Shown: positions 34,629 through 43,849, counted from the first letter of the stretch. The stretch: DNA of 63,549 nucleotides from Sedimenticola hydrogenitrophicus (GCF_025175675.1 NZ_JANIOA010000026.1:1-63549); one strand, 5' to 3'. Numbers and translations: made by a program. Notes: generated by a model from the sequence alone, not told the origin.

Positions 34629-35123
34629 CTACTCGAACACCCCGCGGTCGAGCCTCTCCAGCAGCTCCGCCGTCACCTCATCCCGGCGCAGGATCCTAAC
34701 CCCGCGGTGATCGCGCAGGAACTCCTCGGCGTCCTCCCGCGTCTCCAGCGGGATCAGCTCGTGCCCCATCGGACCGAGCACGTCCGAGCCGATCACGTAC
34801 CAGGCCGACCCGGCATCGATGCGGCCCAGGGTGTAGTACTCGGTCACACCGATGGTGTCGATCTCCTCGCTGCGGTGTCCCGGCGCCCAACGCGCCAGGT
34901 CCAGCAGATACTTGAACAGGTCCTTGGCGCCGTCGAAATGGTGCAGGTGACCGTCGCGATAGCGCACGCTGGCCACCCAGGCCGGATACTTGGCGACGAA
35001 CATGCCGCACACCGGGCAGGTGTCGTCCGCCCGGGGCGGCGCTATCTCCACCGGCCCCGACAGCACGGGCGGCACACCCAGCAGCAGGAGCACGCTTACC
35101 AGAATTTTCGACGTCTGCTTCAA
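34629..35123 (-). CDS. NosL-like metal-binding protein, 164 aa
   Basis: Sec signal at 1-22, then a NosL domain. The copper-binding type motif CPVCGM has C36, C39 and M41, and is followed by HLHHFDGAKDLFKYLLDL, a His-rich segment typical of the family. NosL proteins deliver Cu(I) to nitrous oxide reductase, but no nosZ is present here. It is the last gene of the minus-strand cluster that starts at 39566, 65 bp after the second NosL gene. Confidence 0.85.
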   Translation of the reverse strand: MKQTSKILVSVLLLLGVPPVLSGPVEIAPPRADDTCPVCGMFVAKYPAWVASVRYRDGHLHHFDGAKDLFKYLLDLARWAPGHRSEEIDTIGVTEYYTLGRIDAGSAWYVIGSDVLGPMGHELIPLETREDAEEFLRDHRGVRILRRDEVTAELLERLDRGVFE

Positions 35124-35188
35124 GACACTTCCCCACTTACCGGTTGGCGCGGCAGCCGGTCACAACCGGCCGCCGCGGGCGCACTGCT

Positions 35189-35869
35189 TCAGCCGCCACT
35201 CTTTTTCATCTGCATCATCTTCCTGACCTTCTCTGCCCGGCGCTTGCGGATCATCAACGTATCCTGCGCCATGCCAAGGTAGGCCGCCTTCAGCCCTTCG
35301 TCGAACGAGGCCAACTCCCCACCCTGCTCCGCCTGGGCCGCCCGCGCCGCCTCCGCCGAAGCGAATGCCATCTTGCTACTCGCAGTCATGGTGCCCTTGA
35401 GTTTTGAGCCGAGCAGATAAGTCGCCGCATCCACATTGACCAACGGTTTGACTTTTTCGGCCGCACCAAAATCCGCGGCATAGATCGCCTTGGGACCGCG
35501 ATCGAGATTGAGCGACAGGCTGATGGCCAGGCAGTGGATGGAGCAGGTGCCGTCCACCAGGTCGTCGTCATACTGCACCAGGTGGCGGCTGTGCTGCCAC
35601 TGGGTGCGGTTCATGCCGCAGTAGGGACAGGCGGGATACTTCTCCAGTTCGTTCTCCAGCGGAGCGGCGTCCGGTGCCCGCTTCGGGATAAACTGCAGCG
35701 GCGTGCCGTCCCCCTGACACGCCTCGCCGGACGCTTTCACCCAACCTTTGCCCGGCACCATGGCGCCGACACCGGGACCGGCAACCACCGGCCCCGCCAG
35801 GCTGCCGAGACCGGCCACCGCCAGCAGTTTCAACACGCCACGTCGATCCAGCATCTTCTCTTCACACAT
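35189..35869 (-). CDS. NosL-family protein with Tat-like signal, 226 aa
   Basis: The N-terminus has an RR followed by a hydrophobic core (DRRGVLKLLAVAGLGSLAG), compatible with Tat export. The domain carries CPYCGMNRTQWQHSRH (C81, C84, M86) and GTCSIHCLA with two further cysteines. The C-terminal tail is helical and strongly basic. The start at 35869 is chosen for the signal; an upstream ATG at 35887 is also in frame. It may bind copper or another soft metal. Its neighbours suggest a dedicated export or maturation role. Confidence 0.78.
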   Translation of the reverse strand: MCEEKMLDRRGVLKLLAVAGLGSLAGPVVAGPGVGAMVPGKGWVKASGEACQGDGTPLQFIPKRAPDAAPLENELEKYPACPYCGMNRTQWQHSRHLVQYDDDLVDGTCSIHCLAISLSLNLDRGPKAIYAADFGAAEKVKPLVNVDAATYLLGSKLKGTMTASSKMAFASAEAARAAQAEQGGELASFDEGLKAAYLGMAQDTLMIRKRRAEKVRKMMQMKKSGG

Positions 35870-35956
35870 TACGTCTCTCCCTATCAATCGCTAACTCTGC
35901 GGTGTTATCTGACAACGCCGGACCCAAACCGCAGGTCGGACCGGCCCTTGATACGT

Positions 35957-36445
35957 TTACATCAGACTCCTGATGAGTCGTTCCAGCTGATCCGGGGACG
36001 CGCCACCCAGCATCCGCGCATGCAATCGGCCACGCCGGTCGAGGAGATAGATAACCGGCAGCGCCGAGACGCCGTAGCGCCTGGACATTTCGCCACCGCT
36101 ATCGAGCAATACCGGGTAACTGATATCCAGACCCGCCAGGTAGGCGCGGACCGTTTCACGGGGCTGCTGCAGATTAATGGCTAGGACCTCCAGCCCCCGG
36201 TCTCGGTAGCGCCGATAGAGCGGCTCGGATTCCTGCAGCTCCTCCCGGCAGAGCGCACACCAGTCGGCCCAGAAGTGGATCAGCAGCACGCGCCCCCGAT
36301 AGGCCACCGGAAACTGCACGCCCCCTCCCGCGAACCGCACCAGATCGACCGCGGGCACCTCCTGTCCGATAGCCAGTGGTTGGTCCGTGGCATCACAGGC
36401 GGTCAGCAACAGCGGCAACAGCAGCCACGACAACCAGCGCGTCAC
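35957..36445 (-). CDS. TlpA/ResA-like thioredoxin-fold lipoprotein, 162 aa
   Basis: A signal sequence with lipobox LLTAC suggests an anchored periplasmic protein. The thioredoxin motif is WADWCALCREE (CxxC), with the cis-proline loop SALPVIYLLD. TlpA-like proteins reduce cysteines of copper-binding or cytochrome-maturation partners. The start is one of three consecutive GTG codons; the one at 36445 overlaps the stop of the upstream gene in GTGA fashion. It probably keeps the NosL CxxC motifs reduced (inference). Confidence 0.83.
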   Translation of the reverse strand: MTRWLSWLLLPLLLTACDATDQPLAIGQEVPAVDLVRFAGGGVQFPVAYRGRVLLIHFWADWCALCREELQESEPLYRRYRDRGLEVLAINLQQPRETVRAYLAGLDISYPVLLDSGGEMSRRYGVSALPVIYLLDRRGRLHARMLGGASPDQLERLIRSLM

Positions 36446-37449
36446 CACCACACCCCCTGCATCACCAGGGGCGAGCTGTAGACGAACCAGCCGGCCGCCA
36501 GATAGAACAGCAGGAACATGCCCAGCGAGCGGCGCACCAGCCGGCTCGCGCCGTCCGCCACCGCCGCGTCCAGGCTGGGGATGTGCCGCCAGGGCGCCAC
36601 CACCGCCACCCCCAGAGCCCAGGCGGTGGCGGCGAACAGCGGGATATAGAGCAGATAGCCGGCAAAGCCGTGCCCGGACTTGAGGATGCAGAACGGGCAG
36701 TGATGCTCGGGGTGGGCGTAGATGTAGGGGGAGATCACCGACACGATGGCCGCCAGGGCGATGCCGAACGCCAGCAGCGCCAGCAGGCCGAACAGCGGAC
36801 CGCCGCGGCGGGTGCGCTGGAAGCGCAGGCCGGCGGCGAGCACCAGCACCCCGGACAGCGCCAGGCCCCACACCGCCAGCGCCGGGGAGAGCGCGGCCAC
36901 CTCCCCGGCCACGCCCCGGGCATTGGCGGAGAACAGCGAGCCGCAACAGGAGGTGATGACATCCGGGCGCAGTTCCAGGAAATAACGCAGCTGCAGCCCA
37001 GTCTCCACTGCCACAAGGGGTACGATAAGCAACAGCAGGCGATACTTGAGGCGGACCAGCGGGTAGTCATAGCCGCGGTTGTCCAGCGCGTTCAGGATCA
37101 GCCAGCTGGCGCCGCTGAAGAAAATGGCGATCTTCAGCAGCAGCGTCGGCCAACCCCAGGCATTGACGTTCAGCACCCCGGTGGCGCACATGGCACCGAC
37201 GAACTGACCCGACATCGCCTCGGCGTTGTAGACGAACAGCAGCAGCGACACCAGCTCGGCGGCGAACGCCCAGGCCAACAGGGTGGAGATCAGGTAGGTG
37301 CGCCGCTCCAGCCGGAGTTGCCGTTCGCTGCCGCTGCTGATATCCCAGTGGCGCAGCAGCTGAATGGCGAAACCGGCGGCGAGCAGCAGCATCGACAGCA
37401 CCACGCCGGAGACCAGGATCAGCACCATGGTTGCCGGGTTGAGCAGCAT
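36442..37449 (-). CDS. polytopic membrane protein with HHCPFC motif, 335 aa
   Basis: About eight hydrophobic helices are seen. A loop near residue 260 reads HPEHHCPFCILK, a CxxC with adjacent histidines suitable for metal or thiol chemistry, and another loop has TSCCGS. No named family is recognised, but the motif and the neighbours (TlpA, NosL, ABC exporter) suggest metal handling or thiol transfer across the membrane. The ATG at 37449 lies 2 bp after the ATPase stop. Confidence 0.7.
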   Translation of the reverse strand: MLLNPATMVLILVSGVVLSMLLLAAGFAIQLLRHWDISSGSERQLRLERRTYLISTLLAWAFAAELVSLLLFVYNAEAMSGQFVGAMCATGVLNVNAWGWPTLLLKIAIFFSGASWLILNALDNRGYDYPLVRLKYRLLLLIVPLVAVETGLQLRYFLELRPDVITSCCGSLFSANARGVAGEVAALSPALAVWGLALSGVLVLAAGLRFQRTRRGGPLFGLLALLAFGIALAAIVSVISPYIYAHPEHHCPFCILKSGHGFAGYLLYIPLFAATAWALGVAVVAPWRHIPSLDAAVADGASRLVRRSLGMFLLFYLAAGWFVYSSPLVMQGVWW

Positions 37450-37451
37450 GG

Positions 37452-38129
37452 TCAGCCTCCCACCACCTGACCGTCGCACAGCTCGATCACCCGCTCCACC
37501 ACCGGTGAGTCGAACACCACCGGGTCGTGGCTGGTGATCAGCACCGTCCGGCCGGACTCGCGCAGCCGGCGGATCTGTTCCATGAAGTCGCGGGAGAGCC
37601 GGGTGTCAAGGTTGGCGGTCGGCTCGTCGGCGATCAGGATCCGCGGATCGTTGATCAGGGCGCGGCAGATGGCGACCCGCTGTGCCTCGCCGCCGGACAG
37701 CCACTGCACCGGGTTGCGCGCCTTGTGCGCCAGGCCGAAGCGGTCCAGCAGCGCGCTCGCCGTGGCGGTGAGTTGCCGGTGGTCGGGCGCCAGGGGATAG
37801 GCCGGCAGCATGATGTTCTCCAGCACGCTCAGGCCGCTGATCAGGTTGAACTGCTGGAAGATGAAGCCGAAGGTGTGACGGCGGATATCGGTGAGAAAGC
37901 GCTCCGGCAGGCCGGAGAGCAGGCGCTCGCCCAGGTGAATACGTCCCGCGGTGGGCCGCGACAGGCAGCCGATCATGGAGAGCAGGGTGCTCTTGCCCGA
38001 TCCGCTGGCCCCCTTGAGACAGGTGACCCGGTTCGGCTCGATGCTCAGGGAGACGCCGCGGATCGCCTCGTGGGCGTTGGGGCGCCCCTGGTTGAACACC
38101 TTGTGTACATTCTCCAGGACGATGCGCAT
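37452..38129 (-). CDS. ABC transporter ATPase, LolD/MacB type, 225 aa
   Basis: Walker A GASGSGKST (near residue 40), Q-loop FIFQQFNLISGLS, signature LSGGEAQRVAIC, and Walker B RILIADEPTANLD are all complete. The sequence is of the MacB/LolD group that pairs with FtsX-like permeases. It powers the permease encoded immediately upstream, 4 bp away. Confidence 0.9.
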   Translation of the reverse strand: MRIVLENVHKVFNQGRPNAHEAIRGVSLSIEPNRVTCLKGASGSGKSTLLSMIGCLSRPTAGRIHLGERLLSGLPERFLTDIRRHTFGFIFQQFNLISGLSVLENIMLPAYPLAPDHRQLTATASALLDRFGLAHKARNPVQWLSGGEAQRVAICRALINDPRILIADEPTANLDTRLSRDFMEQIRRLRESGRTVLITSHDPVVFDSPVVERVIELCDGQVVGG

Positions 38130-38133
38130 GGGC

Positions 38134-39267
38134 CTACCTCATCACCGCGTCGGGATCGGTCACCGACACCTGCCAGATCGGAATGATGGTGGCCACCACG
38201 TAGGGAAACACGCTGAAGAAAAACAGCGTGGCGACCTGCAGTCCATCGATCACCGGGGTGAGGCGGAAGGCGGGGTAGAGCACCGCCCAGCCCTTCAGCA
38301 CCGGTTCGAACAGGCTGGCGGAGGCGTGGAACACATGCAGATAGGCCAGCAGGTAGCCGAGCAGGAACGCCATCAGGGAGAGGATGGCACCCTCCCAGAA
38401 CTTCATCCGCAGCACATCGCCGGTCTCCCAGCCGACCGCCTTGAGGATGCCGATCTCGCGTCGCTCCTCCGCGCTCAGGCCCGAGGCCTTGTCCCAGGCG
38501 AAGATGACAAACGCCAGGATCGCGCCCAGCAGCAGCACGAACAGGATCCCCTGGCGCCAGGAGAAGATGGAGTCGTAGGTGCGCAGGATCTCCTCGCGCA
38601 GGATCGGCCGGGTGTCCGGCAGGCGCAGGGTGAGCTTCTCGGCGATCTTCGCCAGCTCCAGGGGGTTGCTCACCGACAGCACGATATCGGTGTACCAGCC
38701 CTCGGCCACGCCCTGGCTGACCCGGAAGGCACGTTCCGACATCAGCACCAGGTCGGCGCTGAACAGCTCCGTATCGCTCGCCAGCAGCTCCCTGACCCGG
38801 AAACTGTAGGCCTCCCCGTCGTGGGCGCGGAAGGTGAGGTAGTCCCCCGGGCCGATGCCCCGGGTGCGGGCGATGGCGCTGCCGATGATCACCTCGCTAT
38901 CCGCCAGCCGCCGCTCCGGCGCCACCATCAGGGTGTAGTTGGCCCGCACCGCCGGGTCGTAGAAATAGCCCCACAGCCGCCCCTTGCGGGCGGTCACCCC
39001 GCGCAGGCGCCCGATCTTTCGCAGATAATCCGCCGGGATCAGGGCATGGCGGCCGGCCTCGATGCGCTGCAGGATGATCTCCGGCGACGCCTGCAGCACC
39101 TGCCCCATCTCCCGCTTCAGGGCATGCGTGAACAGCATCACCGAGGCGAGCATGAAGACGATCAGGCTGTAGACCAGCAGCAGGCCCAGGTTCTTGCCCT
39201 TGCGCCGCAGCAGCGAGGCGATGATGAAATCCAGCAGGTAGCGCTGGTGCCGCAGCCATCCCATCAC
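38134..39267 (-). CDS. ABC transporter permease, FtsX/MacB type, 377 aa
   Basis: One N-terminal helix, a large periplasmic domain (about 60-240) and three C-terminal helices follow the MacB topology. The cytoplasmic coupling region SAEERREIGILKAVGWETGDV is the conserved FtsX-domain element. Such exporters often act mechanically on periplasmic proteins or lipoproteins rather than move small solutes. It overlaps the 100-aa gene by 4 bp. Confidence 0.87.
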   Translation of the reverse strand: MMGWLRHQRYLLDFIIASLLRRKGKNLGLLLVYSLIVFMLASVMLFTHALKREMGQVLQASPEIILQRIEAGRHALIPADYLRKIGRLRGVTARKGRLWGYFYDPAVRANYTLMVAPERRLADSEVIIGSAIARTRGIGPGDYLTFRAHDGEAYSFRVRELLASDTELFSADLVLMSERAFRVSQGVAEGWYTDIVLSVSNPLELAKIAEKLTLRLPDTRPILREEILRTYDSIFSWRQGILFVLLLGAILAFVIFAWDKASGLSAEERREIGILKAVGWETGDVLRMKFWEGAILSLMAFLLGYLLAYLHVFHASASLFEPVLKGWAVLYPAFRLTPVIDGLQVATLFFFSVFPYVVATIIPIWQVSVTDPDAVMR

Positions 39268-39566
39268 TCGCCCCTCCCGTGAGTCGCCGGGCGTGGCGGT
39301 GCCAGCAGCGATCCGCTGGGGAAGTGTTCCAGCGCCATCGGATGATCCTGGAAGGCCGAGTGCAGATCAGCCTGGGAGAGGTGCCGGGTGTAGCGGGCCT
39401 CGGTAAACAGCGCCGGATCACTCAGGCCCAGCTCGCTCACCAGCCTGCGGACAGGGTCGAGCCGCTCCGCCGCCGCCTGCGGGGAGCGCGTGCTGCCGGC
39501 CAGCGTCCACAGGAACAGCCCCGCCAACAGGGCGAGGAGCGACAGGAGAGGATCTGACTTACGCAT
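39264..39566 (-). CDS. small exported protein of unknown function, 100 aa
   Basis: The N-terminal helix (LLSLLALLAGLFLWTLAG) is a signal or anchor. The remainder is a short periplasmic part with RLVSELGLSDPALFTEARYTRHLSQ cut by a proline-rich tail. No family is recognised. It is the first gene of the NosL/ABC cluster and its stop overlaps the permease start by 4 bp, so it is probably a functional partner of the exporter. Confidence 0.65.
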   Translation of the reverse strand: MRKSDPLLSLLALLAGLFLWTLAGSTRSPQAAAERLDPVRRLVSELGLSDPALFTEARYTRHLSQADLHSAFQDHPMALEHFPSGSLLAPPRPATHGRGE

Positions 39567-39921
39567 AGAGGGAGGTTCGGTGGCCGCATCAACACAGGTA
39601 GAGGGTTAATCTACCGGCTGGCGAAACCGCTGAACATTGATAACCGTCAATCGTTTCTGATAACCATCAATTAGATAAATATAGAGTTTTTGATCGTGTG
39701 ATATGCCACAGGGGGGCGCTTCAATCAGGTCTTATGACCTGTTTTTGTGGCGGTCGCGGCGGGTTGAGAAAACGGTGGGTTACGCGGCGCCCGGGTATTG
39801 TCGTGGTCTGGAAGTGGGGTGCCTATGCGCCGCTAACCCACCCTACTAACTCGGATTTTATTGGGTTACGGTGCTACAAGCTCGCCCGACCGGCTACGCA
39901 TCCGCGATCCGGGAGTCGTAA
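39567..39921. repeat. intergenic gap with dispersed repeat, short form, copy b
   Basis: No gene. 39774-39846 carries the short form of the GGTGGGTTACGCGGCGCC repeat whose arms end in CTAACCCACCCTAC. 39637-39675 has a short inverted repeat built on TGATAACCGTCAATCG and TGATAACCATCAATTA type direct copies, possibly part of the promoter of the NosL cluster. Confidence 0.5.
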
Positions 39922-40770
39922 TCAACCCGCCTCGCGCAGGCGTTCCCGGCGGGATTGCTCCTCGACCCGTGCCGCGTTGATTTCATCCAGTACGGCAACC
40001 ACATCGGCGACCTGCTCGGACGCCTCGAAGCGGCCGGTGAGCGGCACCTCCGGGTGTAACCGGCCATTTTCGTACAGTGCCCAGATCTCTTTGGCGTACT
40101 GGCTCTCCAGCAAGTCTGGGGCATACTGGGCATAGTAGCCGGTGATGCTGTTTACATCCCGTTCCAGCATCGCCTGGGCGTTGTTGTTGGCCGCCGCGTT
40201 CACCGCCTGCGGAAGGTCGATAATCACCGGACCGGACGCATCCACCAGGACATTGAATTCGGACAGGTCACCGTGTACCAGTCCGGCACAGAGCATGCGC
40301 ACCACGAAGCGCATGATGATCGCATGGCCCTCCCGTGCCTGCTCCGCGGACATCGACAGATCGTTCAGGCGCGGCGCCACCTGCCCCTTGTGATCGGTTA
40401 TCAGTTCCATCAGCAGGACGCCGTCAAAGCAGCCAAAGGGTTGCGGGACACGTACCCCGGCACGCGCCAGGCAGTAGAGCGCATCCACCTCGGCACTCTG
40501 CCAGATCCGCTCTTGTTCATCGCGGCCGAACCGGGAGCCCTTCTCCATCGCCCGGGCGCGGCGGCTATTGCGCACCTTGCGGCCCTCCTGGTATTGCGCC
40601 GCCTGCTTGAAGCTGCGTTTGTCCGCCTCCTTGTATACCTTGGCACAACGGGTTTCGCCACCGCATCGCACCACATAGACGGCGGCCTCCTTGCCGCTCA
40701 TCAGCGGGCGGATCACCTCATCCACCAGGCCGTCGTCGACCAAGGGCTGGATTCTTTTAGGAATTTTCAT
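39922..40770 (-). CDS. RIO1-like serine kinase, 282 aa
   Basis: RIO-type atypical kinase. The N-lobe has GKEAAVYVVRCGG and CAKVYKEADKRSFKQAAQY. The catalytic loop is LVHGDLSEFNVLV and the metal-binding loop VIIDLPQAV. Bacterial RIO proteins of this length are poorly studied and are proposed to phosphorylate or hydrolyse ATP on an unknown target. The start MKIPKRIQPLVDDG at 40770 is preferred; upstream in-frame sequence is low quality. It is not part of the nif operon by appearance but follows clpX. Confidence 0.87.
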   Translation of the reverse strand: MKIPKRIQPLVDDGLVDEVIRPLMSGKEAAVYVVRCGGETRCAKVYKEADKRSFKQAAQYQEGRKVRNSRRARAMEKGSRFGRDEQERIWQSAEVDALYCLARAGVRVPQPFGCFDGVLLMELITDHKGQVAPRLNDLSMSAEQAREGHAIIMRFVVRMLCAGLVHGDLSEFNVLVDASGPVIIDLPQAVNAAANNNAQAMLERDVNSITGYYAQYAPDLLESQYAKEIWALYENGRLHPEVPLTGRFEASEQVADVVAVLDEINAARVEEQSRRERLREAG

Positions 40771-40905
40771 GGCGCCCTTATACGCCGATTGCGCAGCGGA
40801 TGGAATAGAGCCGGCGGTCTGGACAGAACGGCGGTCGGCGGTACGGGCGGCAAACGGAGCGCGGATCGCCACGCCCCGCCATCCTTGGGAAGAAACCACC
40901 CGGGA

Positions 40906-42225
40906 TCAGCGCCCCGCGGCTTCCCCGACCAGCTCCCGGGGGATATCCGCATCCGCGACAAGGGTGGGCTCCTCGGTTCCCAGCACCACCTGTTCATCCA
41001 CCAGGCACCCGGTGACGCCCTGGATCGACGGAATCTCATACATGATCCTGCGCAACAGCCCCTCCAGGACGGCCCGCAGTCCGCGCGCCCCGGTGCCGCG
41101 TTCGATCGCCTGGCGGGCGATCAGGCGCAACGCTTCCGGGGAAAACTCCAGCGCGACCCCCTCGTACTCGAACAGCCGCTGGTACTGGCGGATCAGGGCG
41201 TTGCGCGGTTCGGTGAGAATCCGCAACAGCGCCGCCTCATCCAGGTCGTGCAGTGCGGTGATGACGGGAAAGCGGCCGATGAACTCGGGGATCAGGCCGA
41301 AATGGCGCAGATCGTCCGGCTGTACCTGCTCGAACAGGCACGCCGGGTCATAATCCGCGCCGGCGGCCGCGGGTTCGGCATGGAAACCGATCCCCCCGCC
41401 ACCGCTGCCCAGGCGTTTCTCCAGCAAGCCCTCCATCCCGGCAAAGGCGCCGCCGGCGATGAACAGGATATGGCGGGTATCCAGCAGCAGATCGCCCCCC
41501 TGCCCCTTCGCACCCTTGGCACTCAGCTTGACCCGGGCGCCTTCCACCAGTTTCAGCAACGCCTGCTGTACCCCCTCGCCGGAGACGTCGCGGGTACCGT
41601 GGGATGACTCGCCGGCGCGCGCCAGCTTGTCGATCTCGTCGATGTAGACGATCCCCCACTCCGCCAGCTCCAGGTTACCCTCGGCGCTGTCCACCAGGCG
41701 CGCCAGGATACTCTCCACGTCATCCCCCACATAGCCCGCCTGGGTCAGGGTGGTGGCATCGGCAATCACGATGGGGACGCCGACGATACGCGCCAGGGTA
41801 CTGGCCAGCAGGGTCTTGCCGGTGCCGGAGGGGCCGAGCAGCAGGATGTTGGATTTTTCGATCTCCACATCCGGATTGCAGACCGGCATCTTCGGGCCCG
41901 CCTGCTCCATGCTCAGCCGTTTGAAATGGTTATAGACCGCGACCGCCAGGGTCTCCTTGGCCAGATCCTGACCGATGATATAGCGATCCAGTTGCGCCTT
42001 GAGTTCGACCGGCTTGAGCAGGTTCTGCAACGGCTTGGCGGCCGCCCGCTTGCGTCCCCAGCTGCCGACCACCTGGGAGGCCAGGCGGACGCACTCCTCG
42101 CAGATGTGCCCCTCTTCACCGGCGATCAGCGGAAGGTCCGGACTCTGTTCCTGACCACAGAATGAACAGTGCGCTTTTAGCTGGCTCACGGGCTTCACCT
42201 CTCCGGGCAGCAGTGACGCTGCCAT
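40906..42225 (-). CDS. clpX: nif-linked ClpX-type AAA+ unfoldase, 439 aa
   Basis: N-terminal zinc-binding domain (HCSFCGQ and CEEC), Walker A GPSGTGKT, Walker B IVYIDEIDKLA, and the IGF loop (GIGFHAE) used to dock ClpP. Length is normal. In Azotobacter a second clpX copy closes the nifV-cysE-nifWZM operon, as here, and is thought to help turn over nitrogenase accessory proteins. A MITE separates it from nifM, which might reduce or alter its expression. A housekeeping clpX is presumably elsewhere. Confidence 0.9.
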   Translation of the reverse strand: MAASLLPGEVKPVSQLKAHCSFCGQEQSPDLPLIAGEEGHICEECVRLASQVVGSWGRKRAAAKPLQNLLKPVELKAQLDRYIIGQDLAKETLAVAVYNHFKRLSMEQAGPKMPVCNPDVEIEKSNILLLGPSGTGKTLLASTLARIVGVPIVIADATTLTQAGYVGDDVESILARLVDSAEGNLELAEWGIVYIDEIDKLARAGESSHGTRDVSGEGVQQALLKLVEGARVKLSAKGAKGQGGDLLLDTRHILFIAGGAFAGMEGLLEKRLGSGGGGIGFHAEPAAAGADYDPACLFEQVQPDDLRHFGLIPEFIGRFPVITALHDLDEAALLRILTEPRNALIRQYQRLFEYEGVALEFSPEALRLIARQAIERGTGARGLRAVLEGLLRRIMYEIPSIQGVTGCLVDEQVVLGTEEPTLVADADIPRELVGEAAGR

Positions 42226-42240
42226 GTTTGAATGCGGGCA

Positions 42241-42448
42241 GGTAACTACTCACCCGGTCAGTAAGCGATTGGCCTGCCTTGTTGGCCGATCTTGATGGCG
42301 CCTCGAATCCGGCCCTTTTTTCAGATTCAAGCCTGCCCTTGTTTGAGCGAAGCGAGTTTGGGCAGGCGCTGAAAATGGGGCCGGATTCGAGGAGACAAGC
42401 CATCATGTGAGGCCGGCAAGGCAGGCCAATCACCCATGCGTAGTTACC
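42241..42448. mobile_element. MITE-like palindromic element, family 3, copy 2 (208 bp)
   Basis: Terminal inverted repeats GGTAACTAC and GTAGTTACC, flanked by direct 5-bp copies of GGGCA (42236-42240 and 42449-42453), which is a clean target duplication. The interior is nearly identical to 13659-13851, with an internal hairpin on AGCCTGCCCTTGTTTGAG. It is inserted between nifM and clpX. It carries no gene. Confidence 0.85.
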
Positions 42449-42467
42449 GGGCATGGTTGAATTTGAC

Positions 42468-43394
42468 TCATGACCGGGCATACCGGTCCCCGGATAGCGG
42501 CCTCGGCGCGGGCGTTTCGCTCAAGGGGGCAGGGTCCCGCTCCGGCAGGGCGGCCAGCCACGCCTTCTGACGGTTGCGCCGCTGGCGCTCCTGGAGCAGC
42601 TGGCGAATCCGCGCCTGCGCCCGGGCCAGCGGCATACGCTTGCCCGGCTTGATCTTTTCACACAGCAGGATATGAAGACCCATCTCCGTCTCGATAATCG
42701 GGCTGATCTCCCGCGCCTGCATACTGAACAGCATGGCGTCCAGTTCGGCATAGAGCTGCCCCGGCCTGACATCACCCAGCGCGCCCCCCTGCATGGCGGT
42801 CGGGCACTCGGAGTAGCGCTTGGCGAAATCGTGGAACCGGTTCACCCGCCCGGACAACTTCTCGACCAGCTGCTCCATCCGGGCGCAGGCCGCGGCGCGG
42901 GTATTTTCCGGGAAGTCGGGATTCACGGTGATCAGGATATGCCGTGCCACCCGCTGTTCCGGAGCCTCGAAGCGTTCCCGATGCATCTCGTAGAACAGGC
43001 CGACATCGATGTCGCTGACCCCGGGGCTGGCGGCGGCGACCCGTTGCAGAGTTGCGTCGAACAGCAGCTCGCGATGCAGGGCGCGACGCAATCCGGCCTC
43101 GTCCAGGCCATTGACCCCCAGGTCCTGGAGATACTCCTCCCGGCTGGCATAGCGCGACAACAACTGCTCCAGCGAGGCGTCCAGCTGCGCCTCGGAAATA
43201 ACCAGTCCCCGGGCCTCGTCCGCCGCCAGCACCCGTGACTCCAGGTCAAAGCTCCTGGCCGCCTGGTCATGCACCTGGCGATACTCCTCCGGCGCCAGTT
43301 GCGCCAGGTTCCTGCCGAAACCGTGCAAGGCGTTGCGCAGCAGATGGTAGCTGAACTCGGAGCCGCTATCGGGTTGCCTGTCGGAACCGCTCAT
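42468..43394 (-). CDS. nifM: nitrogenase maturation protein NifM, 308 aa
   Basis: Parvulin-type peptidyl-prolyl isomerase needed for folding of the Fe protein NifH. The N-terminal helical region (SYHLLRNALHGFGRNLAQL) is typical of NifM. The parvulin domain starts at RHILITVNPDFPEN and continues with GGALGDVRPGQLYAELD and ETEMGLHILLCE. The ATG at 43394 overlaps the nifZ stop (ATGA). Confidence 0.9.
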   Translation of the reverse strand: MSGSDRQPDSGSEFSYHLLRNALHGFGRNLAQLAPEEYRQVHDQAARSFDLESRVLAADEARGLVISEAQLDASLEQLLSRYASREEYLQDLGVNGLDEAGLRRALHRELLFDATLQRVAAASPGVSDIDVGLFYEMHRERFEAPEQRVARHILITVNPDFPENTRAAACARMEQLVEKLSGRVNRFHDFAKRYSECPTAMQGGALGDVRPGQLYAELDAMLFSMQAREISPIIETEMGLHILLCEKIKPGKRMPLARAQARIRQLLQERQRRNRQKAWLAALPERDPAPLSETPAPRPLSGDRYARS

Positions 43395-43849
43395 CAGGCC
43401 TCCTCGGGTTCGCCCGGCGGAAAGTCGAGCGCACACTCCGGAACCTGCAGGGTGCGGCCACTGAAACGGACATGATAGGCCGGGCCGTTCTCCTGCTCGC
43501 GCAGGACCTTTTCCACTTCGCCGCAATCACCGGGGCGGGCAATCACCTCACCCTGAATGGCCAGCGGCATGCGCGGCGTGACCTTGTCCCTGAATTCGAA
43601 ACGGGTCGGCACCCAGGGATCGCTGGCCAGCTGCAACTCCGGCTCCCGGCAACCCACCATGCATTGACTGTCGATGAAATCCACCGAGTAGATGATCTGA
43701 TCCTGCAGGAAGGTACCGACATCACGCACATAACCGACACTGCCACGGCGCACCAACAGGCGGCCGGTCGGCTCGCCGGGATAGGTGCCGTCATTGCGCA
43801 CGTTGCGGATCACCCGCACCGCCTCGCCATATTCAAATCTTGGTCGCAT
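43394..43849 (-). CDS. nifZ: nitrogen fixation protein NifZ, 151 aa
   Basis: NifZ family, which assists maturation of the P-cluster in NifDK. Visible traits are FEYGEAVRVIRNVRNDGTYPG, RRGSVGYVRDVGTFLQDQII and YSVDFIDSQCMVGCREPEL; the last is the conserved C-terminal block. The start overlaps the nifW stop by 17 bp. Confidence 0.92.
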   Translation of the reverse strand: MRPRFEYGEAVRVIRNVRNDGTYPGEPTGRLLVRRGSVGYVRDVGTFLQDQIIYSVDFIDSQCMVGCREPELQLASDPWVPTRFEFRDKVTPRMPLAIQGEVIARPGDCGEVEKVLREQENGPAYHVRFSGRTLQVPECALDFPPGEPEEA

